From assembly GCA_949751835.1 (NCBI GenBank), contig CATKHK010000039.1, forward strand, positions 186,001 to 250,000: a stretch of DNA of 64,000 nucleotides, written 5' to 3'. Of this stretch, positions 11,001 through 22,486 are shown in pieces. This DNA is from Blepharisma japonicum (Eukaryota; Ciliophora; Heterotrichea; Heterotrichida; Blepharismidae). The notes below the pieces were generated by a model. That model was given only the letters and a program-made list of their open reading frames with translations. It ran no database searches and was not told the DNA's origin. How positions within the stretch are numbered: position 1 is the stretch's first letter; each line of letters opens with the position of its first letter. The translations under genes and the position numbers were made by a program.

Positions 11001-13115
11001 CAATTTATTATTGACATGTGTAAGTGACATTGAAAGTGTTTTTTCAGAATCCTTTGCAGAATGCTGGCTAAAGTTATCTAGACTTTTTGAAGCTTGCAAA
11101 CTGAGTTCTTCTAAGGAATAGTCTTTAAAAAGAGGTGCTATTTGTTGAATAGCTGCTGGCAGAGTCCCAATTTTGTCAAAAAATTCACTCTCTATAGACT
11201 CTGGATGCTTGATATAGTCAGATTTCAGCTTTCAATTAGGATCTACTAAATTCACCAAAAGTTTGGCAGCTTCTCGAGCTTTTAATGGCTTTACTATGAA
11301 TTTCTCTGAATGTGAAAAATTCAGCTCTTTTTGGGTGGCTATTATGAATTTTGGAGCCGTTGTATTGTTTATTAGCGACGAATACGTTTCTTTTAAAGTT
11401 GAATTTTCTTGTTTTAGAAGTGGATCAATATTATCAATAATAAGCAGCACATCAAGGCTGTCAAGTGCTTTGCAAAGCTCATTAAGGTTATTTATTGATG
11501 GTAAATTCAGCGTGCTTGCAATATAGCGGTACATAAAGATGATATCAGTTCTCATCATGAAATCCAAATACACAACACCTTCTTTAAAAATTCTTCTCTC
11601 ATACACATATTGTGCAGCACGCTTCACAAGCATGGTTTTCCCAATACCGCATTGTCCGATTACTTCTACACATCGATTTACTGAAGCAAGGACTGCTAGC
11701 TGCCTTATTTGCTTTCTTCTTCCTACAGTGATTTTTTCTACGTATGGAGGCTTTAAATGGGCAGGAAGAGGGGATTTTATTTCAATGCTAGTTTTTCCGT
11801 TGTTTTCTAATAGAACTTGTTCCAGGATACTAGAATCATTATAAAGTATGCTAAATTTGATATTTGCATGATTAATTTCAGGAGAGCAGCAGCAAATTAC
11901 AAATTTCTGACTTAAAAGCTCATCGTCTGTAAGCTGCCTCTCTGGTGTATAGTCAGTCATGAAATTTTGAGCCCAAGCACAGTTGATGCTATGAATATTG
12001 CTGCCAAATTTGCATCTGCAGGACTCCGGAACATGCTCTCGGTGAATTTCCATTTTATTTGAGCACTGTATCTTATTCATCCACAAGCAGTTTGGCTTGT
12101 GCCTATGTGCACAACAGCAGCTTGAGATTTTATTTTTGTCTTCAATAGCGTACACTGCTTTTTTGAAAGCATTTTCAATGAAATCTCCTTTAATAAGACT
12201 CCTGCACATTTCAGCTACAAAAGTTTTAGCATGGATATCTCCATCCAGATCATGAACAGTAACCACACAGTTAAACCCTGCATTTTGCAGCATTGCTCCT
12301 ATTTCTTGTGAATAGCAGCCTTTAAAAATTACTATTTGGAAATACGTCGAGGCAGATCCCAATATTTTCTTCAGTCTATCAGCATCTACCTCATCCAAAA
12401 TCCCCATATCTTCAACTCCACCTCTTTTTTCGAACCCCAGTACAAATTCTGACCCATTTTCTCTTTTCACCAAATATCCTTGTGAAGAAATATAAATAAT
12501 TTTAGGCTTATAATCCAAAAGTTCATACAAATTTTCTGTATTTGCGACCTCAAACCTAATATCGCAGCCAGCGTCCCTTGATTCTAAATATTCAATTAAA
12601 TTTCTCCTTTCGCCTTCGAAATCTAAGCTGGAATCTTCTATAGATTTGATGACCCCATTATTTGAAGTAACCAGAGGAGAGCTGTGGAGCATGGCTACGT
12701 CTATTTCTGAATAAGCTGTTAATATAATAGACCCTCTTATAGCATAAGTCCTTGCTGCTGTCGTTTCTACTCTTGTTTCTAATTTCTTCTGAAGCATATG
12801 GACCTGTTTTTCAAGAGCTTCAATTTTTTGCAAAAGCTCGTGAACTGATGGGGAATGGCCTTTGCGGATCAACACTCGGACTTCTAAGTCTGAGGAAACG
12901 AAATCGCCTTTTCTGAGGGTGACGTAGGCGCTGCGGGATTCGTTATAAATACTTAAAACACTTTCATCATTTACTTGAGCTCCGTCATCTTTGAGATATT
13001 TAAGAAGGATTTCGCGAGAAAGACCGCTTTCTAGGTCAGGCGCAGTGATATCTAGTGCATGCTGATTATATGTTTGCTCTACTCCTCCTACTTCATATGC
13101 ATAGAGAATTCTCAT
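8064..13115 (-). CDS. Giant STAND protein: CHAT-like, NB-ARC, TPR, CHAT-like, NB-ARC
   Basis: One frame of 1683 residues with TGA (Trp) at 11232-11234 and 9099-9101, starting at ATG 13115 and ending TAG. Order: a short globular N-terminus and coiled coil (about 90-115); a CHAT-like domain (about 127-322) with the Cys motif KGCYSQEIG (Cys267) but Gln212 where the catalytic His of an 'HG' motif is expected; a Cys/His-rich insert (333-418); a P-loop NTPase (Walker A GQCGIGKT 487-494, Walker B LLIIDNID about 557-564); helical TPR-like repeats (about 890-1105); a second, more degenerate CHAT-like region (about 1147-1317, ILHIASEV, no Cys equivalent seen); and a second NB-ARC-like NTPase (Walker A STEGVGKS 1420-1427, Walker B LLLILDNCD about 1488-1496). 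The CHAT calls rest on motif pattern only. STAND NTPases are molecular switches in cell death and immune signalling; that role is inferred. Confidence 0.8.
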
Positions 13116-13164
13116 TTTATTATAAAGACTTCATTAGTGTCATATTAGGAAAATATATCTTTAG

Positions 13165-14004
13165 ATGGAATATGCTCAAAAATGTGCTTCTCAAAGCCAA
13201 CAAATAAGTGAAGAAATTTTAAATTCTGGGATTTCCCACAGCTTAAATTATAGACAAACAGTGTTCAAGAAAACCAATCATATTACCGAAAAAATCCACG
13301 AAGAAATCCAAAAGCTGAACAAGTCAATGGAGGAAAAGAATAACACCAATAAAATAGTTTACAAACAACCTAGAAAGGTTTCTCCTACAAATCCTTCACA
13401 AACCTTATTCCAAGCTTACGCAAAAGTATCAAAACATAAGCCGAGAAGATATAACAACTCCAGCATAGATAACGATTACGACTTTGCAGATCTTCTAGAA
13501 GAGAAATGCAGTTCCCATAATAGCTCAAGCATAGATATTCAAGCTTCAGCTTACCCATTAACACCATTAAACCCTGAACTCGAAGCAAAGCTTCGAGTAA
13601 TCGACTATTTTAGCAAAAATGAAAAGCATCATCATAGGCATCATCGTCAATATTCCTCACCAAGAACTGCAGTAAAAATAAGGAAAAAAACTCCAGTCAA
13701 AATCAATGGAATTCAGTGTCCTAATCTTTCTGTCTTACTTGTGCAAGAAGAAAATAAAGCGAAGTGCAATAACTGCAGACATACGAATTGTAAATGTGCA
13801 ATCCAAGGTTTGGATAAAACAGCGACAGAATGACTGAATAATAAAAAAGATATGAGAAAAAAACTATTAGATGAAATACAAATATTTGTGAAGAAAAACG
13901 ATACAAGGCAAAGAAGCTTGAGAAGCTTGGAGTCGAGAATGATAAGTAGTAATAAGTCTATGAGCCCGAAAAAAGAAAAAAATAGTTATCCTGCTGATAG
14001 ATAA
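13165..14004 (+). CDS. Small basic protein with a Cys/His cluster
   Basis: 279 residues after reading the TGA at 13831-13833 as Trp; the frame then continues to TAA at 14002. It is Lys-, Ser- and His-rich and probably mostly disordered. One compact cluster, Cys201, Cys204, His206, Cys209 and Cys211 (CNNCRHTNCKC), could bind a metal ion. The start codon is only 49 bp from the start of the divergent STAND gene, so the two probably share a promoter region. No family is recognised. Confidence 0.75.
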
Positions 14005-14100
14005 AAGGATAAATACGTTGCACGTTAATTACATTAATAAGTTTTTGAATATTTTAAGTCTAATTAAATAAATCTTAAAATTATGCAAAATTTATTTAAT

Positions 14101-15090
14101 CTACAGCAGCACTTCGGTAGAGGATCCTGCAAGACTAAGGGCTTTTCTGTGAGAACTAATGTCACATCCAATAAGGCCTAAATAGCTGAGCTTTAATTTC
14201 GGAAGTATTTTTATGATTTCTTCCACCCCTTCTGATGTAATATCATTGTGATCAAGGCTTAAGTGTTTTAGTTTGGAGAATTCAGATAAAATATCAGTTA
14301 ATTTCATAATATTGCTGTTATCAGCCCCTACCTTATCAATGATTAAGCTTTCCAATGATCTAGGCAGATGAGGAATCATCATGGATACACCTATTGGCAG
14401 CAGATTATTTTCACCTATATTGAATTTTGTAAGATATTTCAAGCAGCCTAATGATGTTGCTAAAAATGCCATCCCTTTAGGGCCAACCCCATTTTTATTT
14501 ATTTCCAAGGTTGCCAGACTGCATATATATGGGAAAATATTTGCAAGTCCTCTTATACCTACATCTCCAATATTATTTTTCCCAATATATAGCTCTTTCA
14601 AATGTCTGAGTCCCACAATTCCGCTGCATATCATCAACATCCCATTGCTACCAAGCCCAACTTCTTCTAACCCAAGTATTTCAAGGTTTCCCATCCTTTC
14701 CAAGGCTGGGCTCAATATATCAGCTCCTTCAGAACCTATATTGTTAAAGCTAAAGTCAAGTTCTTTAAGCATAACAAGATCAGTCAGAGCAGAAGCAATA
14801 CTTTCAAATGCGCCGGATTCCAAATAGCATTTTGATAGAATAAGTGATGTAATATGATGATAATAAGGGATTATTGCTCCTAAATACTTTCCGCCCTCTT
14901 CTCCTAAATCCCTTCCTGATAAGTCAATGTTTGTTACTGTAAGAGTTTGATTGTGAAGAACGCGATCAGCTAGGACGTGGACTTTAGGGTGCATTTGAGG
15001 AATTTGAACAGTGGACTCAGGAGATTTGACGGTTTCAGATCGCTGGAGTTCTAAGTTTGAGACTGTTTGGCAGCATACACAGCTTCCCAT
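14101..15090 (-). CDS. Leucine-rich repeat (RNI-type) protein, probably lipid-anchored
   Basis: 329 residues beginning MGSCVCCQ, a good N-myristoylation site followed by three cysteines that could be palmitoylated, which suggests attachment to a membrane. From about residue 55 the protein is built of repeats of the ribonuclease-inhibitor type, for example LKELDFSFNNIGSEGADIL and LKHLSLDHNDITSEGVEEI, about 28 residues each. Such arrays bind partner proteins. The NLRC3/NLRP LRR-like resemblance is to the repeat only; no NTPase domain is present. Confidence 0.85.
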   Translation of the reverse strand: MGSCVCCQTVSNLELQRSETVKSPESTVQIPQMHPKVHVLADRVLHNQTLTVTNIDLSGRDLGEEGGKYLGAIIPYYHHITSLILSKCYLESGAFESIASALTDLVMLKELDFSFNNIGSEGADILSPALERMGNLEILGLEEVGLGSNGMLMICSGIVGLRHLKELYIGKNNIGDVGIRGLANIFPYICSLATLEINKNGVGPKGMAFLATSLGCLKYLTKFNIGENNLLPIGVSMMIPHLPRSLESLIIDKVGADNSNIMKLTDILSEFSKLKHLSLDHNDITSEGVEEIIKILPKLKLSYLGLIGCDISSHRKALSLAGSSTEVLL

Positions 15091-15424
15091 GATTTGAATT
15101 AAATAATTTTCATATAATAACCTATTCTCTTATATATAAGAAAATTGCCAAAATGGAACTAAAATGATCGAGCCACAAGAGATGGCCTAAAATAATAAGA
15201 GAAATGCTTATAACACTCATCAGAATTGCCTATTATATATTTTAAACATCAAAATAATTGAAATAAACTCTAATAGGTTGCCAAAATCTTACCCAAGCTT
15301 AAGAATTTAATCTAGCCTCAAGGATTACTATTCTTTAATTTATTACATAAACTTCATTTAAAAGTTTCTAAATTATTAATATTTTTAATTTCACAAAACT
15401 TAATTAACAATTCGATTTAAAGAA
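15091..15424. other. Intergenic between divergent genes
   Basis: AT-rich region between the LRR gene (minus) and the WD40 gene (plus). It must hold both promoters. No specific element is recognised. Confidence 0.6.
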
Positions 15425-18400
15425 ATGTCAAATCTAAATGATTTAATATCCCAACATTCAACCCCAAGAGATTTAGAGATTTCCTTCAATCGACAAGCAG
15501 ATATAGACAAAATAGACCCAGAAACAAGCACTTATTTGATATACAAATGATCTGCTAGAAATATCCTCAATCATCTTGAGTTATCAAGCATTTTAGAAAT
15601 AGAAAATCAGTTTGAAAAGCAGAAAACTCTCCAAATTGAAGAATTTGTCTGGCTGATTTTGCAAGTAATCCAACATGAAATCGAAGAAAAAGTGTATGTA
15701 ACTGCTGGTGCAATAACTTTATATATAGAAGTATTAAAGCAAAAGCACAAAAAATCAATATCTGAAGGTATTCTTTGAAGTGAGCTGAGTGAATATATTC
15801 TTGAGCTAGCTCTTAACAGCAAGAATAATCTTGATCTCCCAGCGACAAAGCTAGTAGAAAACGCTCCATCAATTTCTGAAGCTCCTCTTGTATTTGGAGC
15901 AAAAGAGCACCATTTCAGTAGAATCCACTTAAGTACTAGGCTTCTTGACAAATACCACCACCAAAGATCAATCCGGCAAGGAATTTATGCCCCAAGTGCC
16001 AAATGTTTATTTACATTAGATCAAGTATCCTCCCATATAAGAATGTATGGAAATAATTCTCAGCTTAAAGGCAAAATTGAGCCTGTAAAAAACAATCATT
16101 TATTTGAAGGGGTGATTTTAGATTTCGCATGAAGTGAACAGTATCAAAGAATTGGGGCAGCAATGCAGGATTTTTCACTAACATTTTGGGATTATCGTGA
16201 CGATTTTTCATATGAAAAAATTTTAAAGACCAATCCTCCTGTTGAAGAGCTACAGAACCGAATTTGGTTTGTGGACCGAGGAATATGGTTTACTACTGAT
16301 AAAACTAATGCACTGTATGAGTGGGATATTGAAACTGAAAACCCAACATTGTGGCCTAACAGACATGCAGGGAAAATCACAGGACTAATTGAGTTTAACG
16401 GAGTTTTGGCTACTTCAGCATTAGATAGAAATGTAGTTCTTTGAGAAATGAAAAATAAAGCATCACTATGTGTAATTACGCTTCCTGATGTAAGTGCCCA
16501 CACTTTAGCTTATTCATTTGATTTTCAATATTTAGTAACCGCAGCTTACGAAACAACACCATTAGTATGGAATCTTGAATCAATGCAAGATATCAGCATT
16601 TTTGGAAAACTTGAAGGACATGTGCACACGGTCTCAGCTATGGCTGTCATCAATGGAACTCCACTTGCAGTAACCGCAGATGACACAGGGTTTATAAAAG
16701 TTTGAGACTTAAGAAACTTAAAATGCCTCCAAACTCTTAATCAAGAAAGAATGGAAATTTCAAAAATAATCCCTGCTGCAGGAGAACAGTTTTTTTGTGC
16801 GGTCGGCTGCAGAGTTTATTGGTTTGAGTATGAAAGCTTTATACAGACAAATGCAAATGGCATCAATGTAAGCCATAAATAGAATAAAGAAATTGAGCCC
16901 ACAGCTTTGATATACTCAAGGCAAGATAAAGAGATATTATTAAGCACAAAGTAAAGGTTATTTAGATCTGATTTAAGGGTGTTTGATATATATACAGGAA
17001 AACAGTCAAGAATTATTGCAGACGTCACTGATGCAGCTAGTGAAGTCTGCCAAATGACGTTAACTCATTTAGGAATGAGAGTTATTATAAGTAACCAAAA
17101 AGGCGAAACCAGAGAAATCCAACACGCTAATGGGGTTACTATGAATGCAGTTACCATGCATAAAGAAGAAATCATTTGTTTGAATTATTCTTTAAGATAT
17201 GATTTACTGTTTACAGCTGGATGGGATAATCTTGTAAAGGTCTGGGCTGATGGATCTTATTATGAGCCTTTAAAAGTGTTATCAAATGTCCATGAAGATT
17301 CATTAGCAAGAGCAGCTTGTTCATGAGAACAAGGGATATTTGCAACCTGCAGTGAAAGTGGTGTAATTGCTATATGGGACATTTTCAACCTCTGCAGCAG
17401 AGGAAGCACTAAAATTGAAGAAGAAGTAGACTCCCTTTATTTATGTGAGCATTTACCTTTGCTATCAGTAGCAGAAATTAGTGGGAGGATTTCAGTCTAT
17501 AATCTTACCACTGTAGAAAGTATCCATCAAGCCTTGTTTTGAATAAGGGGAGAATGCATTGTAGAGCTTCCAATAAAAATTTCTTTTGATGTAACTGAAG
17601 AAGAGTTTTTTGAAGATAATAAACTATTTGCTACTGGGGTAGAAGAAAGCGGAAAAGAGCTGAAATATGGGATGTATATTGGAAGTGACCATGGATTTGT
17701 AAGTATTTGAAATGTGGGGAGGTTTATTAAAGGGGTTAAATCGATACAAAGAGAGCCAGATTCTGTATTTAATAAGAAAATGAATATTGATGGAGGCACT
17801 TTTGCAGCAATTATTAATCTTGGAATTGGAAGAACAAAAGCACTAACAAGCTCTCCTGAAGCTCATACAAGCCATAATAGGGTGCAAAGATGAAAAGCCC
17901 ATAAAGACAATTTGAATGATATGATAGTTTGCCAAATTTCAGAAAAATTGATTATAACTGTGGGAAATGATGCAGCTATAAAAATTTGGAGCACAAAAGC
18001 AGAATTAAAAGGGCATATCAACTTAACGAGGCTTCAACCAGACTTATGGAATTTAAAAATAAACACTTTTGCATATAGAGAGCGGCTATACTCCCAGGCT
18101 GAAATTTTACTTACTGAATTAGCAAATAATTATGACTTAAACTATTCTCTTCCAGTCAAGCAGCATCTTCATCAATCATCAACTGTAAGAACTTTTGATT
18201 TAGTTGACGCCCAAAATCGAGTGACAACGTATTCTCTACCTAAAATCCATTCTGAAAAGCGCAAGTCAAGTTCCACTCTCAGACAAATTGACATTAAAAA
18301 GAAATCAGCTGACAAATATAAAAAAATTTTTAATCCAATTACTTATGGGCTTAAAGAATATGATGATGTAACTCCTCCGAAAAAATTTGAACAGTTAGAA

Positions 18401-18994
18401 CCAATTGAGGATCAGCCTCCTCCTAAAAAGAGGAATTGAGAATCTGTGGCAGATTTAGCTAAAAAATTAGATTCAATTGATAAATCTTTTGATAAAACTA
18501 GTTATCGGCAAACTGAAAGCCAAATGTTTACAGATTCTTATCATGATGAAGCAAAGAAAAAAAGAGAGCGAGAATTTGTGCAAAAAGCAATAAAAAAGAA
18601 AAAAATTCAAATAAAAAATTCTTCAAGAAGTAGCAGTGTTCCATTACTCCCTAGGAGGCCATATCATCCTCCAAAGGCCCATTCAAGAGTATATAAACTT
18701 GTTCAAGATTTAAATAACCAAGTTATAAAGTCTATGAACAAAAATTCACTCCCTATGCATATAAGAAATGCAACGCCAAATAAACTTTCAAAAGTGCCAA
18801 GAGATTATATGCTAAGTAAAGCTGATATCATGTCATCTCCTCATTTTGGATTGCCTATGACTCCTGCAGAAAGTGCAGCAAATATAATGAAAGGATATTT
18901 GGAGAATCAAGAAATGTTTGATTCAGCTGCCAAATCTGTAGTTAAGCTTTATCAAGAAATGAGTGTTGTCAACAAATTGAGTAAAAATCTTTAA
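15425..18994 (+). CDS. WD40-repeat protein, possibly WDR49/CFAP337-like
   Basis: 1179 residues after removing two 15-nt introns (16868-16882, 16951-16965) and reading about ten TGA codons as Trp. One of these, 16703-16705, is the Trp of a KVWDL repeat ending. The N-terminal 180 residues are helical and EF-hand-like (ISEGILWSELSEYILELA), an arrangement reminiscent of WDR49/CFAP337 proteins of motile cilia. WD40 repeats then run from about residue 195 to about 860, and a basic C-terminal tail (about 860-1179) is probably disordered. The family assignment is tentative; the WD40 call is firm. The gene lies divergently from the LRR gene. Confidence 0.85.
16868..16882 (+). other. 15-nt intron in WD40 gene
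   Basis: gtaagccataaatag: GT...AG, 15 nt, contains an in-frame TAA whose removal keeps the WD40 frame open. Confidence 0.9.
16951..16965 (+). other. 15-nt intron in WD40 gene
   Basis: gtaaaggttatttag: GT...AG, 15 nt. Unspliced, the frame would stop at the TAA inside it. Confidence 0.9.
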
Positions 18995-20245
18995 TTTTCT
19001 AATAAAGCTATTGTAATAAATATCCATTAAATTAGCATTTACTCATTGAAAAAGCATGTAAAAACAGATCATAATTTAAAATTAAATTGATCTATTAATC
19101 ATGAGGAAGAAGTTTAAAAATTAAATCAATGATATATTTTAGAAATTTATTTTATAAACCTTTCACATTTATATTTTTTGAAGCCAATATTTAAAAATGA
19201 AATCAATTCCTCATCGGAATGACAGATCTAGCTTTAAGTTTTTAAAGATTATTATTCTAAAAAGTAATTTTATTATGCCGTTTTAGAGGAAAAGCAATCA
19301 TGAGCATTTTATCACGCATGGGTCTAAAAATACGAATTTTTTCTCGATTACTCCATTTAGAAGCTTATTATTTATAAAAGCATGACAAATTATTAGCAGA
19401 AGTCTTTAAAATGATGAAAATGCTATACTTAATTAAATAATAGCAATATCAATATTACATTTCGAAATAATCTTCATTTGTGAAGTAAAGTTTATTAATA
19501 AATATTGAATCCTTTCGTAATAATTAAAACCTCCATGAATGTAATTTCTAATTGCTACATATATAATCCATAATTATTGCCAAATCATTTTGAGAGCTAG
19601 TAGACCAAAACAATTAGTCAGTGCATAGGCAAAGCAAAGCTAAGAATAATTAAAATCTCAATCACGATTTAAACCATTTACAATAAGTAATAAATTATAA
19701 GTCTAAGCATTATTTTTATCTTATCGTCTATAAATTTTAAAAAAGTTGGTAAAAATAGATTGATTAAATTAAATTATTATTATATTTGCTAAAATTAAAA
19801 CTCTATAATTTTAATTCTGATCTTATGAGCAGCCAATTTAATTTCTAAATTTTATAATTAAACTAACGAGAATTCTTCCTTTATGATTCAATCCTATTCA
19901 TAAACTAAGCCATTCATGAAAATTCTTAATTTTGAAAGCTATTTTGTTCTCTTCATATTTATGGAATTAAAACTAATATTAATAGACCTAGGAAAATAGT
20001 TTCTGACAAGAATAAGCCTTCCCTATCCTAAAATCTATTATAAAGCTATAAGCATCACTTCTAATATTTTTTAGACCATTATAACTTTTAACTCAATTCG
20101 CACCCGCATTCTGGCATAATAAAAAACCAGGGATTTCCATTTTTATATTTTTAATTTTGATGGCATCTAATCTTTCTCTTCATCCTCTCTAAAAATCCCA
20201 CAATTGTCCATAATTCCTTAATCAATGAAATTAATATTAAAAATC
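18995..20245. other. Longest gene-free stretch of the window
   Basis: About 1.2 kb, strongly AT-rich, between a plus-strand gene end and a plus-strand gene start. Only short open runs (about 35 codons near 19270-19375) are visible with TAA and TAG as stops. No RNA gene, repeat or mobile element is recognised. Confidence 0.55.
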
Positions 20246-22144
20246 ATGGGATCTTGCACATCAGCATCAACCAGAAAGACAGCCAAAAAATTCATCCTTA
20301 ATGAGAGAGAATTAGCTTGTGAAGACAAGAAAATCTTATCAACATGTAAGCCTTACATAGTTACCTCTCAAGAAATGCACCTCTTAGCCTGTTTATTTTT
20401 TGATCTCTCTTTGCGTTCTGAAGAGAGGTGCAAAATTGACAAGTCGACCTTTTTGAAATATTTTTCTCCAAACGTAACAACTATACAGGACATGATCGGA
20501 GAGAGACTTTTTGAGACATTCAACGGTAACAGAAAAGAAAAAATTGATTTTGAAGGATTCTTAAAAGGAATTTCTGAATCCATTCAAATAGGGGAAGGCT
20601 TAAGAACTCGACAAATATTCAAAATTTTGGATTCAAACCATGATGATTTTCTAATTGAAAATGATCTTGTTCCAATTTTTTCTTATTTTTTGCAGAGTTC
20701 AAATAGTTCTGATGGGATTATTGATAGTTCTTCTATAGGGACTAAAGAGGTCGAAGACTTAGACACAGCAAAGGAACTAAGTGATAACGCTACATTTGAG
20801 GACTCGTTAGTTGATAGAGCTAATATTTTGGCTTCAAAAGCAGTAACGCATTATGGGAGTGAAGGGCTTATGAACTTTGAGCAGTTCAAAGACTTTTGCA
20901 AAAATTACCATACCATTGATGATGTCATCTTTGGAAAAATCAATAATTTTCTAAACTCACTTGGAATCACAAAAAAAGTTAGTAATAGCATTGTATCAAC
21001 AGCAAAACTTGTTTCCAACCAAGAAAGCAGCTCAAAACTTAATGGTCATTTTTTCCAAAAAGACCAAAAATCGCACTCCTCGTCATTTTCTCCTTGCTAT
21101 ATTGTCTTGAAAGGCAATTTGCTGTATTTTTTCAATAATGAAAAAGAAGCTCTTCCAAAATCAATTGTTTTCCTTGAAGACTGCTATATAGACAGCCTGT
21201 TAAATAGCTCTGAGAAATATAAATTTGGGATCTCTATCTCAAATAGCAAAAAATCCTACCAAGAAATAGATCTTTGGTGCAGCTCCATCACCCAGCGTGG
21301 CAAATGAGCCGAAGAATTAGAAATCGCAGCAAGAACTCGAAAAATCCATAATTTTTATACAATTCAGAATAAAATAGGAGGCGGTAGATTTTCAGAGGTT
21401 TTCAAAGTTATAGAAAAATCTACAGGACTTGCATACGCTGCTAAAAAAGTAGACAAAAAAAAGCTCAGCCAGCTAGACGAAAGCTTTTTAAACGGTGAAA
21501 TCGAGATTTTAAAGCTTGCCTCTCACCCAAAAATTATAAAATATAAAGAAACATTTGACTCCAAAAGATACTCATGGATCATCACCGAGCTAGTTGATGG
21601 TGGCACACTTCTTGACCTTATAAATAAAAAGAAAAAATTCAGCGACAATGAAGCTAAAAAAGTAATCAAGCAATTACTAGAAATCCTAAACCATTTGCAT
21701 GCATTGAATATTGTTCATAGAGATTTAAAGCCAGAAAATATTCTGATAGCTGATGAAAGGAATTTGGAAATAAAATTAGCTGACTTTGGAATAGCTACAA
21801 TGTGCGAAGATGGAGACAAGTTGGAGCTGGTATGTGGAACTTTTCCTTATATTGCTCCAGAAGTAATTAATAAAGAAGGCTATGGGAAAAAGGCTGACTT
21901 GTGGAGTGTAGGCATTATTGCTTACTTACTGCTGCAAGGAAAGCTGCCTTTTGATAGTGAAGATAAAGAAGAAATTGCTAAATGGATATTAAAAGAGGAT
22001 GTAAGCATTGTGACCACTGATAATTTGTCACATGCAACACCTCAAGCTGCAGACTTTATAAGCAAGCTGACAACAAAAAATCCAGCACAAAGGATCGATG
22101 CTGAAGCATTGAACCACAGCTGGTTACAAAGTGTTTTATGTTAA
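20246..22144 (+). CDS. EF-hand / PH domain / protein kinase fusion, CAMK-like
   Basis: 632 residues from the ATG at 20246. An in-frame ATG 21 bases upstream (20225) is possible, but the second start gives MGSCTSAS, a strong N-myristoylation site, so it is preferred. Two EF-hands are visible: a degenerate one (FNGNRKEKIDFEGF) and a better one at 129-140 (DSNHDDFLIEND). A PH domain spans about 265-365 and ends in the conserved helix Trp354, encoded by TGA at 21305-21307. The kinase domain (about 371-632) has the glycine loop GGGRFSEVF, AAKK, HRDLKPEN (491-498), DFG (513-515) and APE, so it looks active. A membrane-anchored, Ca2+- and lipid-responsive Ser/Thr kinase is inferred. Confidence 0.9.
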
Positions 22145-22486
22145 GTATAATTATAAAGTATAAGATTCACTTAATTTGGATTATTATATCTATATTTTTA
22201 AAATAAAGTTAATTTAGTAGAGCAGGTTAATTATAAGATATTTAAATTAAAAATTCTTTCTCCTTATGATCTAATATTATATTAATTTGAAAATAGATTT
22301 TTAATGGCTAGTCTGCTAACTTAAGAAACAGGCATAAAATACAGCCTATTAATCAAAATAATTCTATATTGATATAGATCAAACATTTCTTTAGATCGTT
22401 ATGATTGATGCATCACTCTTTACCAAATAAAAATTTTTCTGACCCTATGTGAAGGTCATGATATATAATATAACAAATCTAAAACA
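22145..22486. other. Intergenic, AT-rich
   Basis: 342 bases between two plus-strand genes; nothing recognised. Confidence 0.6.

Noticed and set aside
18995-20245. Mobile element or IES remnant
   Set aside because: No terminal repeats, transposase-like frame or flanking TA duplication could be seen.
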